This document shows positions 32,788 through 40,497 of a stretch of 40,497 bases of DNA, in pieces (the first letter of the stretch is position 1; each line of letters opens with the position of its first letter). Source of the DNA: Oscillibacter sp. (GTDB taxonomy: Bacteria; Bacillota; Clostridia; Oscillospirales; Oscillospiraceae); NCBI GenBank assembly GCA_022791875.1, contig JAAVZX010000067.1:1-40497 (forward strand). The letters run 5' to 3'. The position numbers were made by a program, and so were the translations under genes. Under the pieces are notes generated by a model. It was given only the letters and a program-made list of their open reading frames with translations. It did no database searches and was not told the origin of the DNA.

Positions 32788-33348
32788 ATGAATACTGTTC
32801 ATTCTGATGCGCTGAAGACGCGGGACCTTACTTTTGTCGCGGTGTTCGCCGTTCTGATGGCTGTGTGTGCTTGGGTGTCGGTTCCGGTGCCTGCGCCGCT
32901 GGTGCAGTTTACTATGCAGACCTTTGGCGTGTATGCCGCGCTGCTTATCCTCGGCGGGCGGAGGGGGACCTTCGCTGTGGCCGCTTACCTGCTGCTGGGG
33001 GCGGTGGGCGCGCCGGTGTTCAGCGGCTTTCGCGGCGGGCTGGGGGTCCTGCTGGGCACCACAGGCGGCTATATCCTCGGCTTCTTCTTCCAGGCCCTGC
33101 TCTACTGGCTGGTCACGGCGAAGCTGGGCACGTCCCTGACAGTCAAAACCGCCGCCTGCGTGGCAGGAACGGCGGTACTGTATGCCTTTGGCACAGCCTG
33201 GTATTTAACTCTGTACGCGCAGACCGGCAGCCCGGTTGGGCTGATGACCGCCCTCGGCTACTGCGTCTTCCCCTTCATCCTCCCCGACATGCTCAAACTG
33301 GCCCTTGCACTGGCATTAGAACACCGCATTGGCAAATACGTCAGATAA
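32788..33348 (+). CDS. bioY: biotin transporter BioY
   Basis: A 186-residue substrate-binding (S) component of an ECF-type biotin transporter, with six hydrophobic segments. Signatures are TFVAVFAVLMAVCAWVSVP, VQFTMQTFGVYAALLILGGR and GAVGAPVFSGFRGGLGVLLG with TTGGYILGF after it. ATG 32788 has GGAGG 10 nt upstream. The energising EcfAAT proteins are not in this window and are normally encoded elsewhere. The BirA operator upstream independently supports the assignment. Confidence 0.96.
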   Translation: MNTVHSDALKTRDLTFVAVFAVLMAVCAWVSVPVPAPLVQFTMQTFGVYAALLILGGRRGTFAVAAYLLLGAVGAPVFSGFRGGLGVLLGTTGGYILGFFFQALLYWLVTAKLGTSLTVKTAACVAGTAVLYAFGTAWYLTLYAQTGSPVGLMTALGYCVFPFILPDMLKLALALALEHRIGKYVR

Positions 33349-33358
33349 AGTTTAGGGT

Positions 33359-33405
33359 CCAGCCCTTTTCAAAGGGCTGGTGGGGTCCAGGGGCAAAGCC
33401 CCTGG
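33359..33405 (+). terminator. tandem hairpins after bioY
   Basis: CCAGCCCTTT/AAAGGGCTGG (33359-33380) and CCAGGGG/CCCCTGG (33387-33405) follow the stop by about 10 bp. Hairpins of the second type (CCAGAGGGCTTTGCCCTCTGG-like) recur elsewhere in the window. There is no long T-run, so termination efficiency is uncertain. Confidence 0.55.
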
Positions 33406-33426
33406 GGGCCTTGAAGCATCTATCGT

Positions 33427-33915
33427 TCAGAGGTATTGGTACTCCAGCAAAAGCCTCCCCGTCCCATTGGACATATTCTCGAACGCATAGGGCTGGTCGG
33501 CGGCGAACCGGAGGGCGTCGCGTTCCAGGAGCTGAAGGGTCTGCCCCTCGGCCATGAGGCTGACGGTGCCTGCGAGGACGGTGGCGTGGCAGATGCAGCC
33601 GGCGCGGGAGGGGGAGGGGGCGTAGCGGGCGCCGATGTAGAGGTCCAGGAAGCAGCTGGCGAGGCGGGTGGTGGCGTCGAAGGGCAGGCTGGGGCGCAGG
33701 ACGGTGCGGCCTCCGTCCAGGTGGCGGGGGCGGGTGTCCTGCATTCTGACCAGCACGAAGGTGGATGAGACGCCCTCTTTGGGGGCGGATTTTGCAGGTT
33801 TTTCCTTCTCCGCCTTCGGCGGGACGCCCTGGACGGCTCCCAGGGTTTCGGGGCTGGTCTGCTCCTTCTCCGGGGAAGCCGCGATGCCTTCCGGTGTTTC
33901 CTTGTATGCGCCCAA
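33427..33915 (-). CDS. cupin-like domain protein
   Basis: A 162-residue cytoplasmic protein. Residues about 1-50 are a charged, Pro/Lys/Glu-rich disordered lead. About 55-160 look like a single cupin barrel: TRLASCFLDLYIGARYAPSP, GCICHATVLAGTVSLMAEGQ, LLERDALRFAADQPYAFENM, then TGRLLLEYQYL. The glycine-turn and late Asp-Ala-Leu-Arg-Phe pattern match small-molecule-binding cupins often fused to HTH domains; no HTH is present here. Start TTG 33915 is preferred (GGGGAGG 8 nt upstream), with TTG 33921 as an alternative. It is convergent with bioY and has its own promoter. Confidence 0.7.
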   Translation of the reverse strand: MGAYKETPEGIAASPEKEQTSPETLGAVQGVPPKAEKEKPAKSAPKEGVSSTFVLVRMQDTRPRHLDGGRTVLRPSLPFDATTRLASCFLDLYIGARYAPSPSRAGCICHATVLAGTVSLMAEGQTLQLLERDALRFAADQPYAFENMSNGTGRLLLEYQYL

Positions 33916-33980
33916 TTCCAACGCCTCCCCTGCGGCCTGGGGCCGCTTGTCCTGATCTGAACCGAAATTTTCTATCCCTT

Positions 33981-34009
33981 ATACTACCCGTTTCGGGGGA
34001 GTTTGTCAA
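33981..34009 (-). promoter_or_regulatory. promoter of the cupin gene
   Basis: TTGACA (34004-34009), 17 nt, TAGTAT (33981-33986) on the minus strand. It lies immediately beyond the uracil-DNA-glycosylase terminator. Confidence 0.75.
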
Positions 34010-34053
34010 GAAAAAGCAACAGGGGAGGTTCCGGAGATTCCCGGGGCCTCCCC
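34010..34053 (-). terminator. terminator of the uracil-DNA glycosylase gene
   Basis: On the minus strand GGGGAGG pairs with CCTCCCC and is followed by TGTTGCTTTTTCTT, about 10 bp after the stop codon. Confidence 0.75.
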
Positions 34054-34060
34054 CTCTTTT

Positions 34061-34633
34061 TTACAGCTCCGTGTGCTCGCAGAGCTCCCGCGCCTTGGCC
34101 TGGATGGCCTTCATGTCCTCGAAGGTATCGGGGCGCTTGCTGACGTCCCGGAGGAGGGCGGCGGGGTGGTAAATGGCGGTCATCTGGACGCCGTTGCGCT
34201 CGAACCACTGGCCGTGCTCGGCGGTGATGCGGAAGTCGTTCTTGATAATGGACTTGGCGGCGATGCGGCCCAGGCAGACGATAATCTTGGGCTTGAGCAG
34301 GGCCGTCTGGCGGCGGAGCCAGTCGATGCAGGCGTCCTGCTCCACATTGAGGGGGTCCCGGTTCTGGGGCGGGCGGCACTTCACGATGTTCGCGATGTAC
34401 ACCTTTGTGCGGTCCAGGTTCACCATTTCCATCATGCTGTCCAGGAGCTTCCCGGCGCGGCCCACGAAGGGCTTGCCCTGCTCGTCCTCATTCTGGCCGG
34501 GGCCCTCGCCGATGAAGAGGATTTCCGCGTCCTCCGCGCCGTCGCCGAAGACGACGTTGTGCCGCGTCTCCGCCAGGGCGCAGCCTTGGCATTTCAGGCA
34601 TTCATTCCTTAAGCTCTCCCACGTATCTTCCAT
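34061..34633 (-). CDS. family-4 uracil-DNA glycosylase (4Fe-4S)
   Basis: A 190-residue DNA-repair enzyme that removes uracil from DNA. The iron-sulfur cysteines fit the family exactly: Cys15 and Cys18 (CLKCQGC), Cys86 (NIVKCRPPQNR) and Cys102 (DACIDWL). The active-site motifs are FIGEGPGQNEDEQGKPFVGR and the late HPAALLRD. ATG 34633 has GGGAGG 10 nt upstream. It is a single gene with its own terminator. Some clostridial databases call this family a phage SPO1 DNA-polymerase-related protein; the glycosylase reading is better supported. Confidence 0.95.
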   Translation of the reverse strand: MEDTWESLRNECLKCQGCALAETRHNVVFGDGAEDAEILFIGEGPGQNEDEQGKPFVGRAGKLLDSMMEMVNLDRTKVYIANIVKCRPPQNRDPLNVEQDACIDWLRRQTALLKPKIIVCLGRIAAKSIIKNDFRITAEHGQWFERNGVQMTAIYHPAALLRDVSKRPDTFEDMKAIQAKARELCEHTEL

Positions 34634-34775
34634 AAATCTGTGTCCTCCCGTCTGTTTTTCTGTATCGCGGGCGCGCTGTGCGCCCAGGTTCCACCATTAT
34701 ACCATGAAAAATCTGGCGGCGCAATGGGTGGATACCCTTCTGCGGACAGGAAATACTGATGCGGGGGGTGCGGGT

Positions 34776-35285
34776 ATGGCACAGGTGCTTTGGTGCTTTT
34801 GGATTTACAGCTTTTTCGGGTGGGCTCTGGAGCGTTTTTTTGCGGCGCTGACGGGGGCGGAGGAACAGCGGCGGCGCTGTCTGCTGGTGCTGCCGCTGTG
34901 CCCGGTGTATGGGCTGGGAATGCTGGCGGTGCTGGCGGTTCCGGTTCAGGGCTGGGCGCTGCCCGTGTGGGGCGGGGCGGCGGCTACGGCGGTGGAGTAC
35001 GCCTTTCACTGGGCCGGGGAGGCGCTGTTCGGGGTCCGGTTCTGGGACTACGGCGGGGTGTTTGGGAATGTGCGTGGGCGGGTGTGCCTGCCGTTTTCCG
35101 CGGCCTGGGGGATGCTGACGGCCTGCGCGGTGCGGTGGGTGCAGCCGTGGGTTGAGCTGATCGCGGCGGGGGCACCGTTTGGGGTTACGTATGCGGGGCT
35201 GCTGGTGTTTACGGCGGATTTGGTTTGTTCGGTGCGGTTTTTGTGGGTTACGGGGAGTTTGAGGGAACTGCGGTATGTGTTTTAG
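34776..35285 (+). CDS. membrane protein of the putative ABC-transporter type IV (CmpB-like) family
   Basis: A 169-residue protein with about five hydrophobic segments. WCFWIYSFFGWALERFFAAL at the N-terminus, LLVLPLCPVYGLGMLAVLAV, EYAFHWAGEALFGVRFWDYG and GRVCLPFSAAWGMLTACAVR match the small PF06541-type membrane family common in Clostridia. The family name suggests ABC transport, but biochemical evidence is lacking. ATG 34776 is preceded by GGGGGG-TGCGGGT; an in-frame ATG at 34704 is possible but lacks a good ribosome binding site. It is divergent from the glycosylase gene. Confidence 0.8.
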   Translation: MAQVLWCFWIYSFFGWALERFFAALTGAEEQRRRCLLVLPLCPVYGLGMLAVLAVPVQGWALPVWGGAAATAVEYAFHWAGEALFGVRFWDYGGVFGNVRGRVCLPFSAAWGMLTACAVRWVQPWVELIAAGAPFGVTYAGLLVFTADLVCSVRFLWVTGSLRELRYVF

Positions 35286-35311
35286 GGCGGTTGGGAGGAT
35301 GCGGAAAGGCA

Positions 35312-35555
35312 CCCCGTAGGGGCGAACCTGCGTGTTCGCCCTGGCAGGGGGTGCGTTTTGTCAGAGGAATTCTGGAAGAGGGGGGCAGCATTCCCATGGG
35401 TGCGGGGGGGGCGCGAGGGAACGGGCGGGCGCAGAGGCCCGCCCCTACGGGGTACATGTCAGGAGAGGGTGTGCCATGTTGTGGGAGGCATGTCAGGTGG
35501 GTGCGGTGGGCGCGGGGGACGGGACGCCGAGGGCGGCGTCCCCTACGGGGTGTGT
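35312..35555. repeat. three CCCCGTAGGGG-headed hairpin repeats
   Basis: Unit 1 (35314-35343, plus) is CCCCGTAGGGGCGAAC with GTTCGCCC. Unit 2 (35420-35455, minus) is CCCCGTAGGGGCGGGC with GCCCGCCC. Unit 3 (35520-35555, minus) is CCCCGTAGGGGACGCCG with CGGCGTCCC. They match the two units at 26720-26826. The region 35286-35580 has no credible gene; readings through it are translated repeats. Confidence 0.75.
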
Positions 35556-35579
35556 CCCAAGCGGCCTTGGTTATCGTGA

Positions 35580-35730
35580 AAAATAACCCCTGCGGAACAT
35601 GGAATGTTCCGCACGCAGGCACATATTCCGGCGCAAACGCCATAACACCCACCAGATTCGCGTCGCGTTAAAGCTCTTTTCGCTTCCTTTTCTCTCGAGA
35701 AAAGGAAGCCGCCGGAGGCGGGAAGCCCCG
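35580..35730 (-). repeat. composite 3'-end repeat downstream of the Vat-like gene
   Basis: The palindrome GCTTCCTTTTCTC/GAGAAAAGGAAGC (35682-35709) begins 46 bp after the stop. The linker reads GCGACGCGAATCTGGTGGG (first base changed from the consensus CTCGACG). The hairpin TGCGGAACAT/ATGTTCCGCA (35591-35613) is followed by GGGGTTATTTTTC on the minus strand. Confidence 0.8.
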
Positions 35731-35754
35731 CTGGCAGCCCCCCGTAAAACGCCC

Positions 35755-36384
35755 TCATTTCAAAGCATAGATCTCCCCCGCCTGGATTGCCTGGAGGTTC
35801 CGCTGAATCCGGTCCACGGGCCAATCCCACCATTTCAGGGCCAGCAGTTCAGAGATTGTCTTCTCCGGGAAGCGCTTCCGGAGCGGCTTGGCCGGGACGC
35901 CGCCTACGATTGTGTAGGGCGGGACATCCTTTGTCACGACCGCGCGGGTGCCTATGATCGCGCCGTCGCCGATGGTTACGCCTGCCATGATAACGGCCTC
36001 ATAGCCGATCCAGACGTCGTTTCCCACGATAATGTCTCCCTTGTTGTCCCACGCGGACGCGACTTCCGCCGCGTCCAGGTTCCACTCCTCGAAGAAAATC
36101 GGGAAGGGGTAGGTGGACAGGGAGCGCAGGGTGTGGTTGGCGCTGTTGAACAGGAATTTCGCGCCGCAGGCGATGGAGCAGAATTTTCCGATCACCAGAC
36201 GGTCGTGATTCACCGGATAGTGGTAGAGCACGTTGTTCTGCTGGAAGTCACGGGGGTCCTTCCTGAAATCGTTGTACATCGTGAAATCGCCCACTGTGAT
36301 GCCGGGGCGGGTAATCACATTTTTCAAATAAACCGTTTCCATGTCCCCTGTGCGGGGGTAAATCTTTTTCTCCGATACCGTCAT
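35755..36384 (-). CDS. Vat/Xat-type O-acetyltransferase (hexapeptide family)
   Basis: A 209-residue left-handed beta-helix acetyltransferase. [56 protein letters not shown] (catalytic-type His84), [20 protein letters not shown] and [20 protein letters not shown] follow the streptogramin-A acetyltransferase (Vat) pattern at the same length. Vat enzymes inactivate virginiamycin M-type drugs; relatives of unknown substrate (xenobiotic acetyltransferases, CatB-like) look similar. It is probably chromosomal and not mobile: codon style is that of the host and no mobile gene flanks it. AAGGAG precedes the ATG. Activity cannot be judged from sequence. Confidence 0.88.
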   Translation of the reverse strand: MTVSEKKIYPRTGDMETVYLKNVITRPGITVGDFTMYNDFRKDPRDFQQNNVLYHYPVNHDRLVIGKFCSIACGAKFLFNSANHTLRSLSTYPFPIFFEEWNLDAAEVASAWDNKGDIIVGNDVWIGYEAVIMAGVTIGDGAIIGTRAVVTKDVPPYTIVGGVPAKPLRKRFPEKTISELLALKWWDWPVDRIQRNLQAIQAGEIYALK

Positions 36385-36484
36385 CTTTTTTGCTCCTTTT
36401 CTTATTTTTCAGACGATACCGGTCAGAACAATGCAGCGTTTCACCTTCCATCACCTCTTCAAATCGTATTTTTATATCTTTTAT

Positions 36485-37714
36485 TCACACCACCTGGAAC
36501 AAATAAAACTTGAGATAGCTCGTCTCCTCCACCCCCCAGAGGATGGGGTGGTCGGCGGACTGCTGGCGGGCCTCGATCTGGCGGAGGCGAACGTTTGCAT
36601 CCTGGGCGGCGGCGCGGAGCATGGCGGTGAATTTTTCCTCTTCGGCGAAGTGGGAGCAGGAGCAGGTGGCCAGGTAGCCGCCGCGGGGGAGGAGCTTCAT
36701 GGCGCGGCAGTTGATTTCCTTGTAGCCGGTCATGGCGCTGGCCGTTGTTTTGCGGGACTTCGTGAAAGCGGGCGGGTCCAGGATGATGAAATCGTATTTT
36801 GGGGGCTGCTTTTCCAGGGACGGAAGGAGGTCGAAGACGTTGGCTTCTATGCACTCGACGATGCCGTCCAGGCCGTTGCGGGCGGCGTTGGCGCGGGCCA
36901 TCTCTACCGCGGATGCGGATACGTCCACCGCGGTCACATGGGCCGCGCCGCCCATGGCGGCGTTCAGGGCGAAGGAGCCTGTGTGGGTGAAGCAGTCCAG
37001 GACCGTCCTCCCCTTTGCCAGACGGGCTACGGCGCGGCGGTTGTACTTCTGATCCAGGAAAAAGCCAGTTTTCTGGCCGTTTTCCACGTCTACCAGATAC
37101 TTTATGCCGTTTTCTAAAATCTCCGTCACCGGGGACTCCGGCGCCGCCTCCCCCGGCAGGGGGAACCAGCCCTTGTACTTCGGCAGCCCCTCCTTGTCCC
37201 GGAGGGCCGCTTCATTGCGCTCGCAGACGCCCCTGATTTCCTGGCCATCCTCCCGGAGAATCCGCACCAGGGCCGGCAGGAGGTCCCCCTTCACCCGCTC
37301 CATTCCGGCGGATAGAACCTGCACGCTGAGAAGGTCGTGAAACTTGTCTACCGTCAGGCCGGGAAAGGCGTCGGCCTCGCCGAAAATCACGCGGCAGGCG
37401 TCCAGGTCCTCCGGGGCCATGACGGTCTTGCGATACTCCCAGGCCCAGCGGAGCTTCCGCTCCCAGAAGGGGGCGTCGAAGCGGTCATTGGCGTTCCGGG
37501 TGATGAGGCGGACCCGGATTTTCGACGGCGCGGAGTAGAAGCCGGTGCCCAGGTAGCGGCCCCGTTTGTCCAGGACGTCGGCGAGGCCGCCGCTGTCGGG
37601 CTCCCCGGAGGCGGAGAGAATCTCTGTGCCGTAAACCCAGGGGTGCCCCCGGAGGATGGATGCCGCCGCCTTCGGCGTGACGGTGACGCTGGGATAGGGC
37701 CGTTCCGTTTTCAT
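36485..37714 (-). CDS. RlmI-like class I SAM-dependent rRNA methyltransferase
   Basis: A 409-residue methyltransferase with an N-terminal PUA-like domain (VTPKAAASILRGHPWVYGTE, then GFYSAPSKIRVRLI), a central EEHD-like region and a C-terminal Rossmann fold. Motif I is VLDCFTHTGSFALNAAMGGA, ANVFDLL comes later, motif IV is FIILDPPAFTKSRK, and a Cys-containing YLATCSCSHF is typical of m5C enzymes. This matches the RlmI group (23S rRNA m5C). ATG 37714 has GGAGG 7 nt upstream. The 100-bp gap to the Vat-like gene holds nothing recognised. Confidence 0.92.
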   Translation of the reverse strand: MKTERPYPSVTVTPKAAASILRGHPWVYGTEILSASGEPDSGGLADVLDKRGRYLGTGFYSAPSKIRVRLITRNANDRFDAPFWERKLRWAWEYRKTVMAPEDLDACRVIFGEADAFPGLTVDKFHDLLSVQVLSAGMERVKGDLLPALVRILREDGQEIRGVCERNEAALRDKEGLPKYKGWFPLPGEAAPESPVTEILENGIKYLVDVENGQKTGFFLDQKYNRRAVARLAKGRTVLDCFTHTGSFALNAAMGGAAHVTAVDVSASAVEMARANAARNGLDGIVECIEANVFDLLPSLEKQPPKYDFIILDPPAFTKSRKTTASAMTGYKEINCRAMKLLPRGGYLATCSCSHFAEEEKFTAMLRAAAQDANVRLRQIEARQQSADHPILWGVEETSYLKFYLFQVV

Positions 37715-37800
37715 AAGCTGAACCTCCACTGCTTTTTCCCTCCCAGTGTATCACACTTTCCGCCGGATTGCCATAGGATTTATGGAAGGAGGGATCGCTA

Positions 37801-38540
37801 TGCCTATCATCTATCTGAGCCCCAGCACCCAGGACTGGAATGCCTACGTCACCGGCAGCGGGTCCGAGGAATACAACATGAATCTCCTGGCCGACGCCCT
37901 GGTCCCCTATCTGCTCTCAAACGGCATCCAATACAAAAGAAACAGCCCCGAAATGACCGCCGGGTCCTCCATCCGGGAGGCGAACCAGGGGGACTACGAC
38001 TTCTACCTGGCCCTCCACTCCAACGCCGCCCCCGAGGGGCGCTACGGCGAGGTCCGGGGCATCATCGCCTTCTACTACCCCGGCAGCGCCCAAGGCCAGC
38101 GGGCCGCGGAGCTCATCGCCCAGGAGCTGCGCAAAATCTACCCCCTGCCCAACAAGGTCACCACCCGCGCCACCACCACCCTGGGGGAAGTCAAGCAGCC
38201 CAAGGCCCCCGCCGTCCTGGTGGAAATCGGCTACCACGACAACTACGCCGACGCCACCTGGCTGGAGGGCCACTGGGACGCCATCGCCCAGCAGCTGGCC
38301 CGGGCCCTGACGGAGTTCTTCGGCCTCCCCTTCATCTACCCCATGGACCCCGTGGGGGGCACCGTCCGCGTCAGCTACGGCACCCTGAACCTGCGGAGCT
38401 ACCCCGCCGCCACGGGCCGCGTCATCGCCAACATGCCCAACGGGGCCTCCGTCACCGTCTACGGCGAGTGGCAGGGCTGGTACGTGGTCCACTACGGGGA
38501 CCAGGTGGGCTACGCCGCCGCGGCCTATATCGACACCTGA
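37801..38540 (+). CDS. N-acetylmuramoyl-L-alanine amidase (Amidase_3-like) with SH3 domain
   Basis: A 246-residue cell-wall hydrolase. The N-terminal amidase-like part (1-175) has YDFYLALHSNAAPEG (zinc-ligand-type His73), GQRAAELIAQEL and PAVLVEIGYHDN (Glu142, catalytic-type). An SH3-type domain (about 185-246: GTLNLRSYPAATGRVIANMP, GWYVVHYGDQVGYAAAAYID) binds wall. The usual DxGHG motif at the N-terminus is replaced by LSPSTQDWNAY, so the first zinc His is not obvious. There is no signal peptide, as in phage endolysins and mother-cell amidases such as CwlC. GGAGGG precedes ATG 37801. It is divergent from the methyltransferase gene. Confidence 0.85.
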
Positions 38541-38629
38541 CGGCCTCCCGGATTTCCCTTCCCGGCTTTCTCCTGTAAGCCCCGGCAAAATATTTTTCAG
38601 CGAAATTCCCGGCGGGGAGACGTTTTGTC

Positions 38630-38658
38630 TTGACAGCGCCCCAGTAAAAGATTAAACT
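38630..38658 (+). promoter_or_regulatory. promoter of rny
   Basis: TTGACA (38630-38635), 17 nt, TAAACT (38653-38658). The start would be near 38665, giving a leader of about 110 nt. Confidence 0.85.
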
Positions 38659-38674
38659 AAGAAAGGACTGCCAT

Positions 38675-38707
38675 CGGAAAGCGAAGGGGCGCTTTCCGGT
38701 TGTTTTC
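38675..38707 (+). terminator. terminator-like hairpin in the rny leader
   Basis: CGGAAAGCG (38675-38683) and CGCTTTCCG (38690-38698) form a perfect 9-bp stem with a 6-nt loop, followed by GTTGTTTTC. It lies 10 nt after the predicted start and 70 nt before the GTG start codon of rny, so it can act as an attenuator or 5' stability element. Confidence 0.65.
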
Positions 38708-38776
38708 TGACCCAGTGCCTGTCCAGCATGAAAACGCTGTCAGCGCGAACATACCAAACCGAATGGAGGAAACACC

Positions 38777-40324
38777 GTGATTCAAATCGTCATCGCCGTT
38801 CTCGTGGGAATAGCGATTGGCGGCGCGGCTTGCTTCCCGCTTGGTATTCGCTATCGGAAAAACGTCTCAGAGAAGGAAATCTCCAGCGCCGAGGAAGAGG
38901 GAAAGCGCATCGTCAACGAGGCTATCAAAAGCGCGGAATCCAAGAAGCGCGAGGCCCTTCTGGAGGCCAAGGAAGAGATTTTGAAAAACCGCAGCGAGTA
39001 CGAAAAGGAAGTGAAGGAGCGCCGGGCCGACCTTCAGCGCCAGGAGAACCGCCTCCAGCAGAAGGAGGAAAACCTGGACCGCAAGATCGAAGGCGTGGAG
39101 AAAAAAGAGGAGGCCCTTGCCCAGAAGCACGCGGCCATCGACAAGGAAACCGAGGAAATCAAGCTCATCAAGCGCAGCCAGACCGAGATGCTGGAGCGCA
39201 TCTCCGGCTTTACCACCGAGGAAGCCAAGCAGTACCTCATCGACCAGGTGGAGGCGGAAGTCACCCACGAAACTGCCATGAAAATCAAGGAAGTGGAGGC
39301 GCGGATGAAGGAGGAGTGCGACGCCCGGGCCCGTGAGGTCGTGGCCCAGGCCATCCAGCGCTGCGCCGCCGACCAGGTGGCCGATATGACCGTCAGTGTG
39401 GTTCCCCTGCCCAATGACGAGATGAAAGGCCGCATCATCGGCCGGGAAGGCCGCAACATCCGCACCATCGAAACCCTGACGGGCGTGGACCTCATCATCG
39501 ACGATACCCCGGAGGCCATCACCGTCTCCTGCTTCGAGCCGGTGCGCCGCGAGATCGCCCGGCTGGCCCTGGAGAAGCTCATCGCCGACGGGCGCATCCA
39601 CCCCACCCACATCGAGGAGATGGTGGAGAAGGCCCGCCGGGAGGTGGACGCCACCATCAAGGCTGAGGGCGAGCGCGTCACCTTCGAGTGCGGCGTCCGT
39701 GGCCTGCACCCAGAGCTGGTCCGGATGCTGGGCCGGCTCCACTACCGCACCAGCTATGGGCAGAACGTGCTCCAGCACTCCGTGGAGGTCAGCCACATCG
39801 CGGGCATGATGGCCGCGGACCTGGGCGTGGACGTTCAGACCGCCCGCCGCGCCGGACTGCTCCATGACTTGGGCAAGTCCGTTGACCACGAGCTGGAGGG
39901 CACCCACGTGGCCTTGGGCGTCGAGTTCGCCCGCAAGTACAAAGAGCGGGAGGACGTGATTCACGCCATCGAGGCCCACCACAACGACGTGGAGCCCCGC
40001 ACCATCATCGCCTGCCTGGTCCAGGCCGCCGACGCCATCTCTGCCGCCCGTCCCGGCGCGCGGCGCGAGAATCTGGAGAACTACATTAAGCGCCTGGAGC
40101 AGCTGGAAACCATTACGGGGTCCTACCCCGGCGTGGATAAGGCTTACGCCATTCAGGCGGGCCGCGAGGTCCGCGTCATGGTCAAGCCCGAGCAGGTCAG
40201 CGAGGACCAGATGGTTATTCTGGCCCGGGATTTGGCTAAGAAGATCGAGGAAGAGATGGAGTATCCTGGTCAAATTAAGGTCCATGTCCTTCGGGAGACG
40301 AAGGTTGTGGAGTACGCTAAGTAG
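38777..40324 (+). CDS. rny: ribonuclease Y
   Basis: A 515-residue membrane-anchored endoribonuclease that initiates mRNA decay and processes riboswitch and operon transcripts in Firmicutes. The order is an N-terminal membrane helix (about 2-22, [20 protein letters not shown]), a long coiled coil (about 25-175), a KH RNA-binding domain (about 205-270: [33 protein letters not shown]) and an HD domain with the metal-binding [14 protein letters not shown] near 360-373. The start is GTG 38777 with GGAGG 7 nt upstream. Full family length. It has its own promoter, a leader hairpin, and a composite 3'-end repeat 12 bp after the stop. Confidence 0.97.
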   Translation: MIQIVIAVLVGIAIGGAACFPLGIRYRKNVSEKEISSAEEEGKRIVNEAIKSAESKKREALLEAKEEILKNRSEYEKEVKERRADLQRQENRLQQKEENLDRKIEGVEKKEEALAQKHAAIDKETEEIKLIKRSQTEMLERISGFTTEEAKQYLIDQVEAEVTHETAMKIKEVEARMKEECDARAREVVAQAIQRCAADQVADMTVSVVPLPNDEMKGRIIGREGRNIRTIETLTGVDLIIDDTPEAITVSCFEPVRREIARLALEKLIADGRIHPTHIEEMVEKARREVDATIKAEGERVTFECGVRGLHPELVRMLGRLHYRTSYGQNVLQHSVEVSHIAGMMAADLGVDVQTARRAGLLHDLGKSVDHELEGTHVALGVEFARKYKEREDVIHAIEAHHNDVEPRTIIACLVQAADAISAARPGARRENLENYIKRLEQLETITGSYPGVDKAYAIQAGREVRVMVKPEQVSEDQMVILARDLAKKIEEEMEYPGQIKVHVLRETKVVEYAK

Positions 40325-40333
40325 ACGCGGGGG

Positions 40334-40497
40334 GTGTTCCTTTTTTCTTGAAAGAAAAAAGGAACCGAAAAAAGAACTTTTTAACTCGACGCGAATCTGG
40401 TGGGCGTTGAAGCCCGCCGCACAGTAACGCAGGCAAAAGCAAGTGTGGCCTTCCATACAATGGAAGGCCACACATATTTTTATTTATAAAAAATCCC
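40334..40497 (+). repeat. composite 3'-end repeat downstream of rny
   Basis: The palindrome GTTCCTTTTTTCTT/AAGAAAAAAGGAAC (40336-40365) is followed by the linker with CTCGACGCGAATCTGGTGGG (40385 region), CGTTGAAGCCCGCCGCAC and the hairpin GTGTGGCCTTCCAT/ATGGAAGGCCACAC (40443-40473), then TATTTTTATTT. It is the most complete copy and nearly identical to the copy after glgP 26 kb away. Confidence 0.88.

Noticed and set aside
35225..35671. Possible genes in the gap between the CmpB-like and Vat-like genes
   Set aside because: All readings run through CCCCGTAGGGG repeats and the composite module on both strands, which explains their open frames.
38867..40471. Open frame of 534 codons opposite rny
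   Set aside because: Begins in the composite repeat and runs antisense to RNase Y; no domain.

Overview
The window looks like chromosomal DNA of a high-GC, spore-forming member of the Clostridia, most likely of the Oscillospiraceae (Flavonifractor/Oscillibacter/Lawsonibacter-like). This is inferred from the germination protease Gpr, the clostridial GlgC/GlgD pair, DUF4317, strong AGGAGG ribosome binding sites, consensus sigma-A promoters and GC-rich codon use. No genus-specific marker was available, so the genus is a guess.

Layout. Positions 1-1200 hold the start of the S10 ribosomal-protein operon (rpsJ, then rplC cut by the window edge, minus strand), with a near-consensus promoter and a terminator-like hairpin in its leader. 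Positions 1294-7630 are an AT-richer integrative element of about 6.3 kb. It carries a tyrosine integrase, a divergent ribbon-helix-helix regulator with three operator-like repeats, a decayed BRO-N antirepressor, unknown small genes, a RepA-like ATPase, an excisionase-like HTH protein and iteron-like repeat clusters. It is inserted in the middle of a host palindromic repeat; joining the two flanks recreates exactly a sequence that is intact at 26560-26585. Positions 7942-13698 carry cell-surface genes (VanX/VanY-like lipoprotein, SLH-transglutaminase lipoprotein) and an IclR/ankyrin-like/P-loop kinase cluster. Positions 14109-23098 are a complete glycogen operon, glgB-glgC-glgD-glgA-glgP, with unusual charged C-terminal tails on GlgA and GlgB. 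Positions 23409-28025 carry a TSUP transporter, an Asp/Glu racemase, a dicarboxylate or amino-acid symporter and an ECF sigma/anti-sigma pair. Positions 28071-33915 carry DUF4317, gpr, a KdpD/KdpE-like two-component system, bioY under a likely BirA operator, and a cupin. Positions 34061-40324 carry a family-4 uracil-DNA glycosylase, a CmpB-like membrane protein, a Vat-like acetyltransferase, an RlmI-like methyltransferase, an amidase and RNase Y.

The most striking large-scale signal is a family of composite 3'-end repeats of about 150 bp. Each has a perfect palindrome just after a stop codon, a conserved linker containing CTCGACGCGAATCTGGTGGG, and a second hairpin followed by a T-rich run. 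There are eight copies in 40 kb, almost all directly after a gene. The second hairpin changes sequence from copy to copy but keeps its pairing. Two other dispersed families (CCCCGTAGGGG-headed hairpins and CTCCCTGGACCCTGG modules) fill other gaps. The integrative element uses one copy of the composite repeat as its landing site.

No tRNA, rRNA or CRISPR array was seen.
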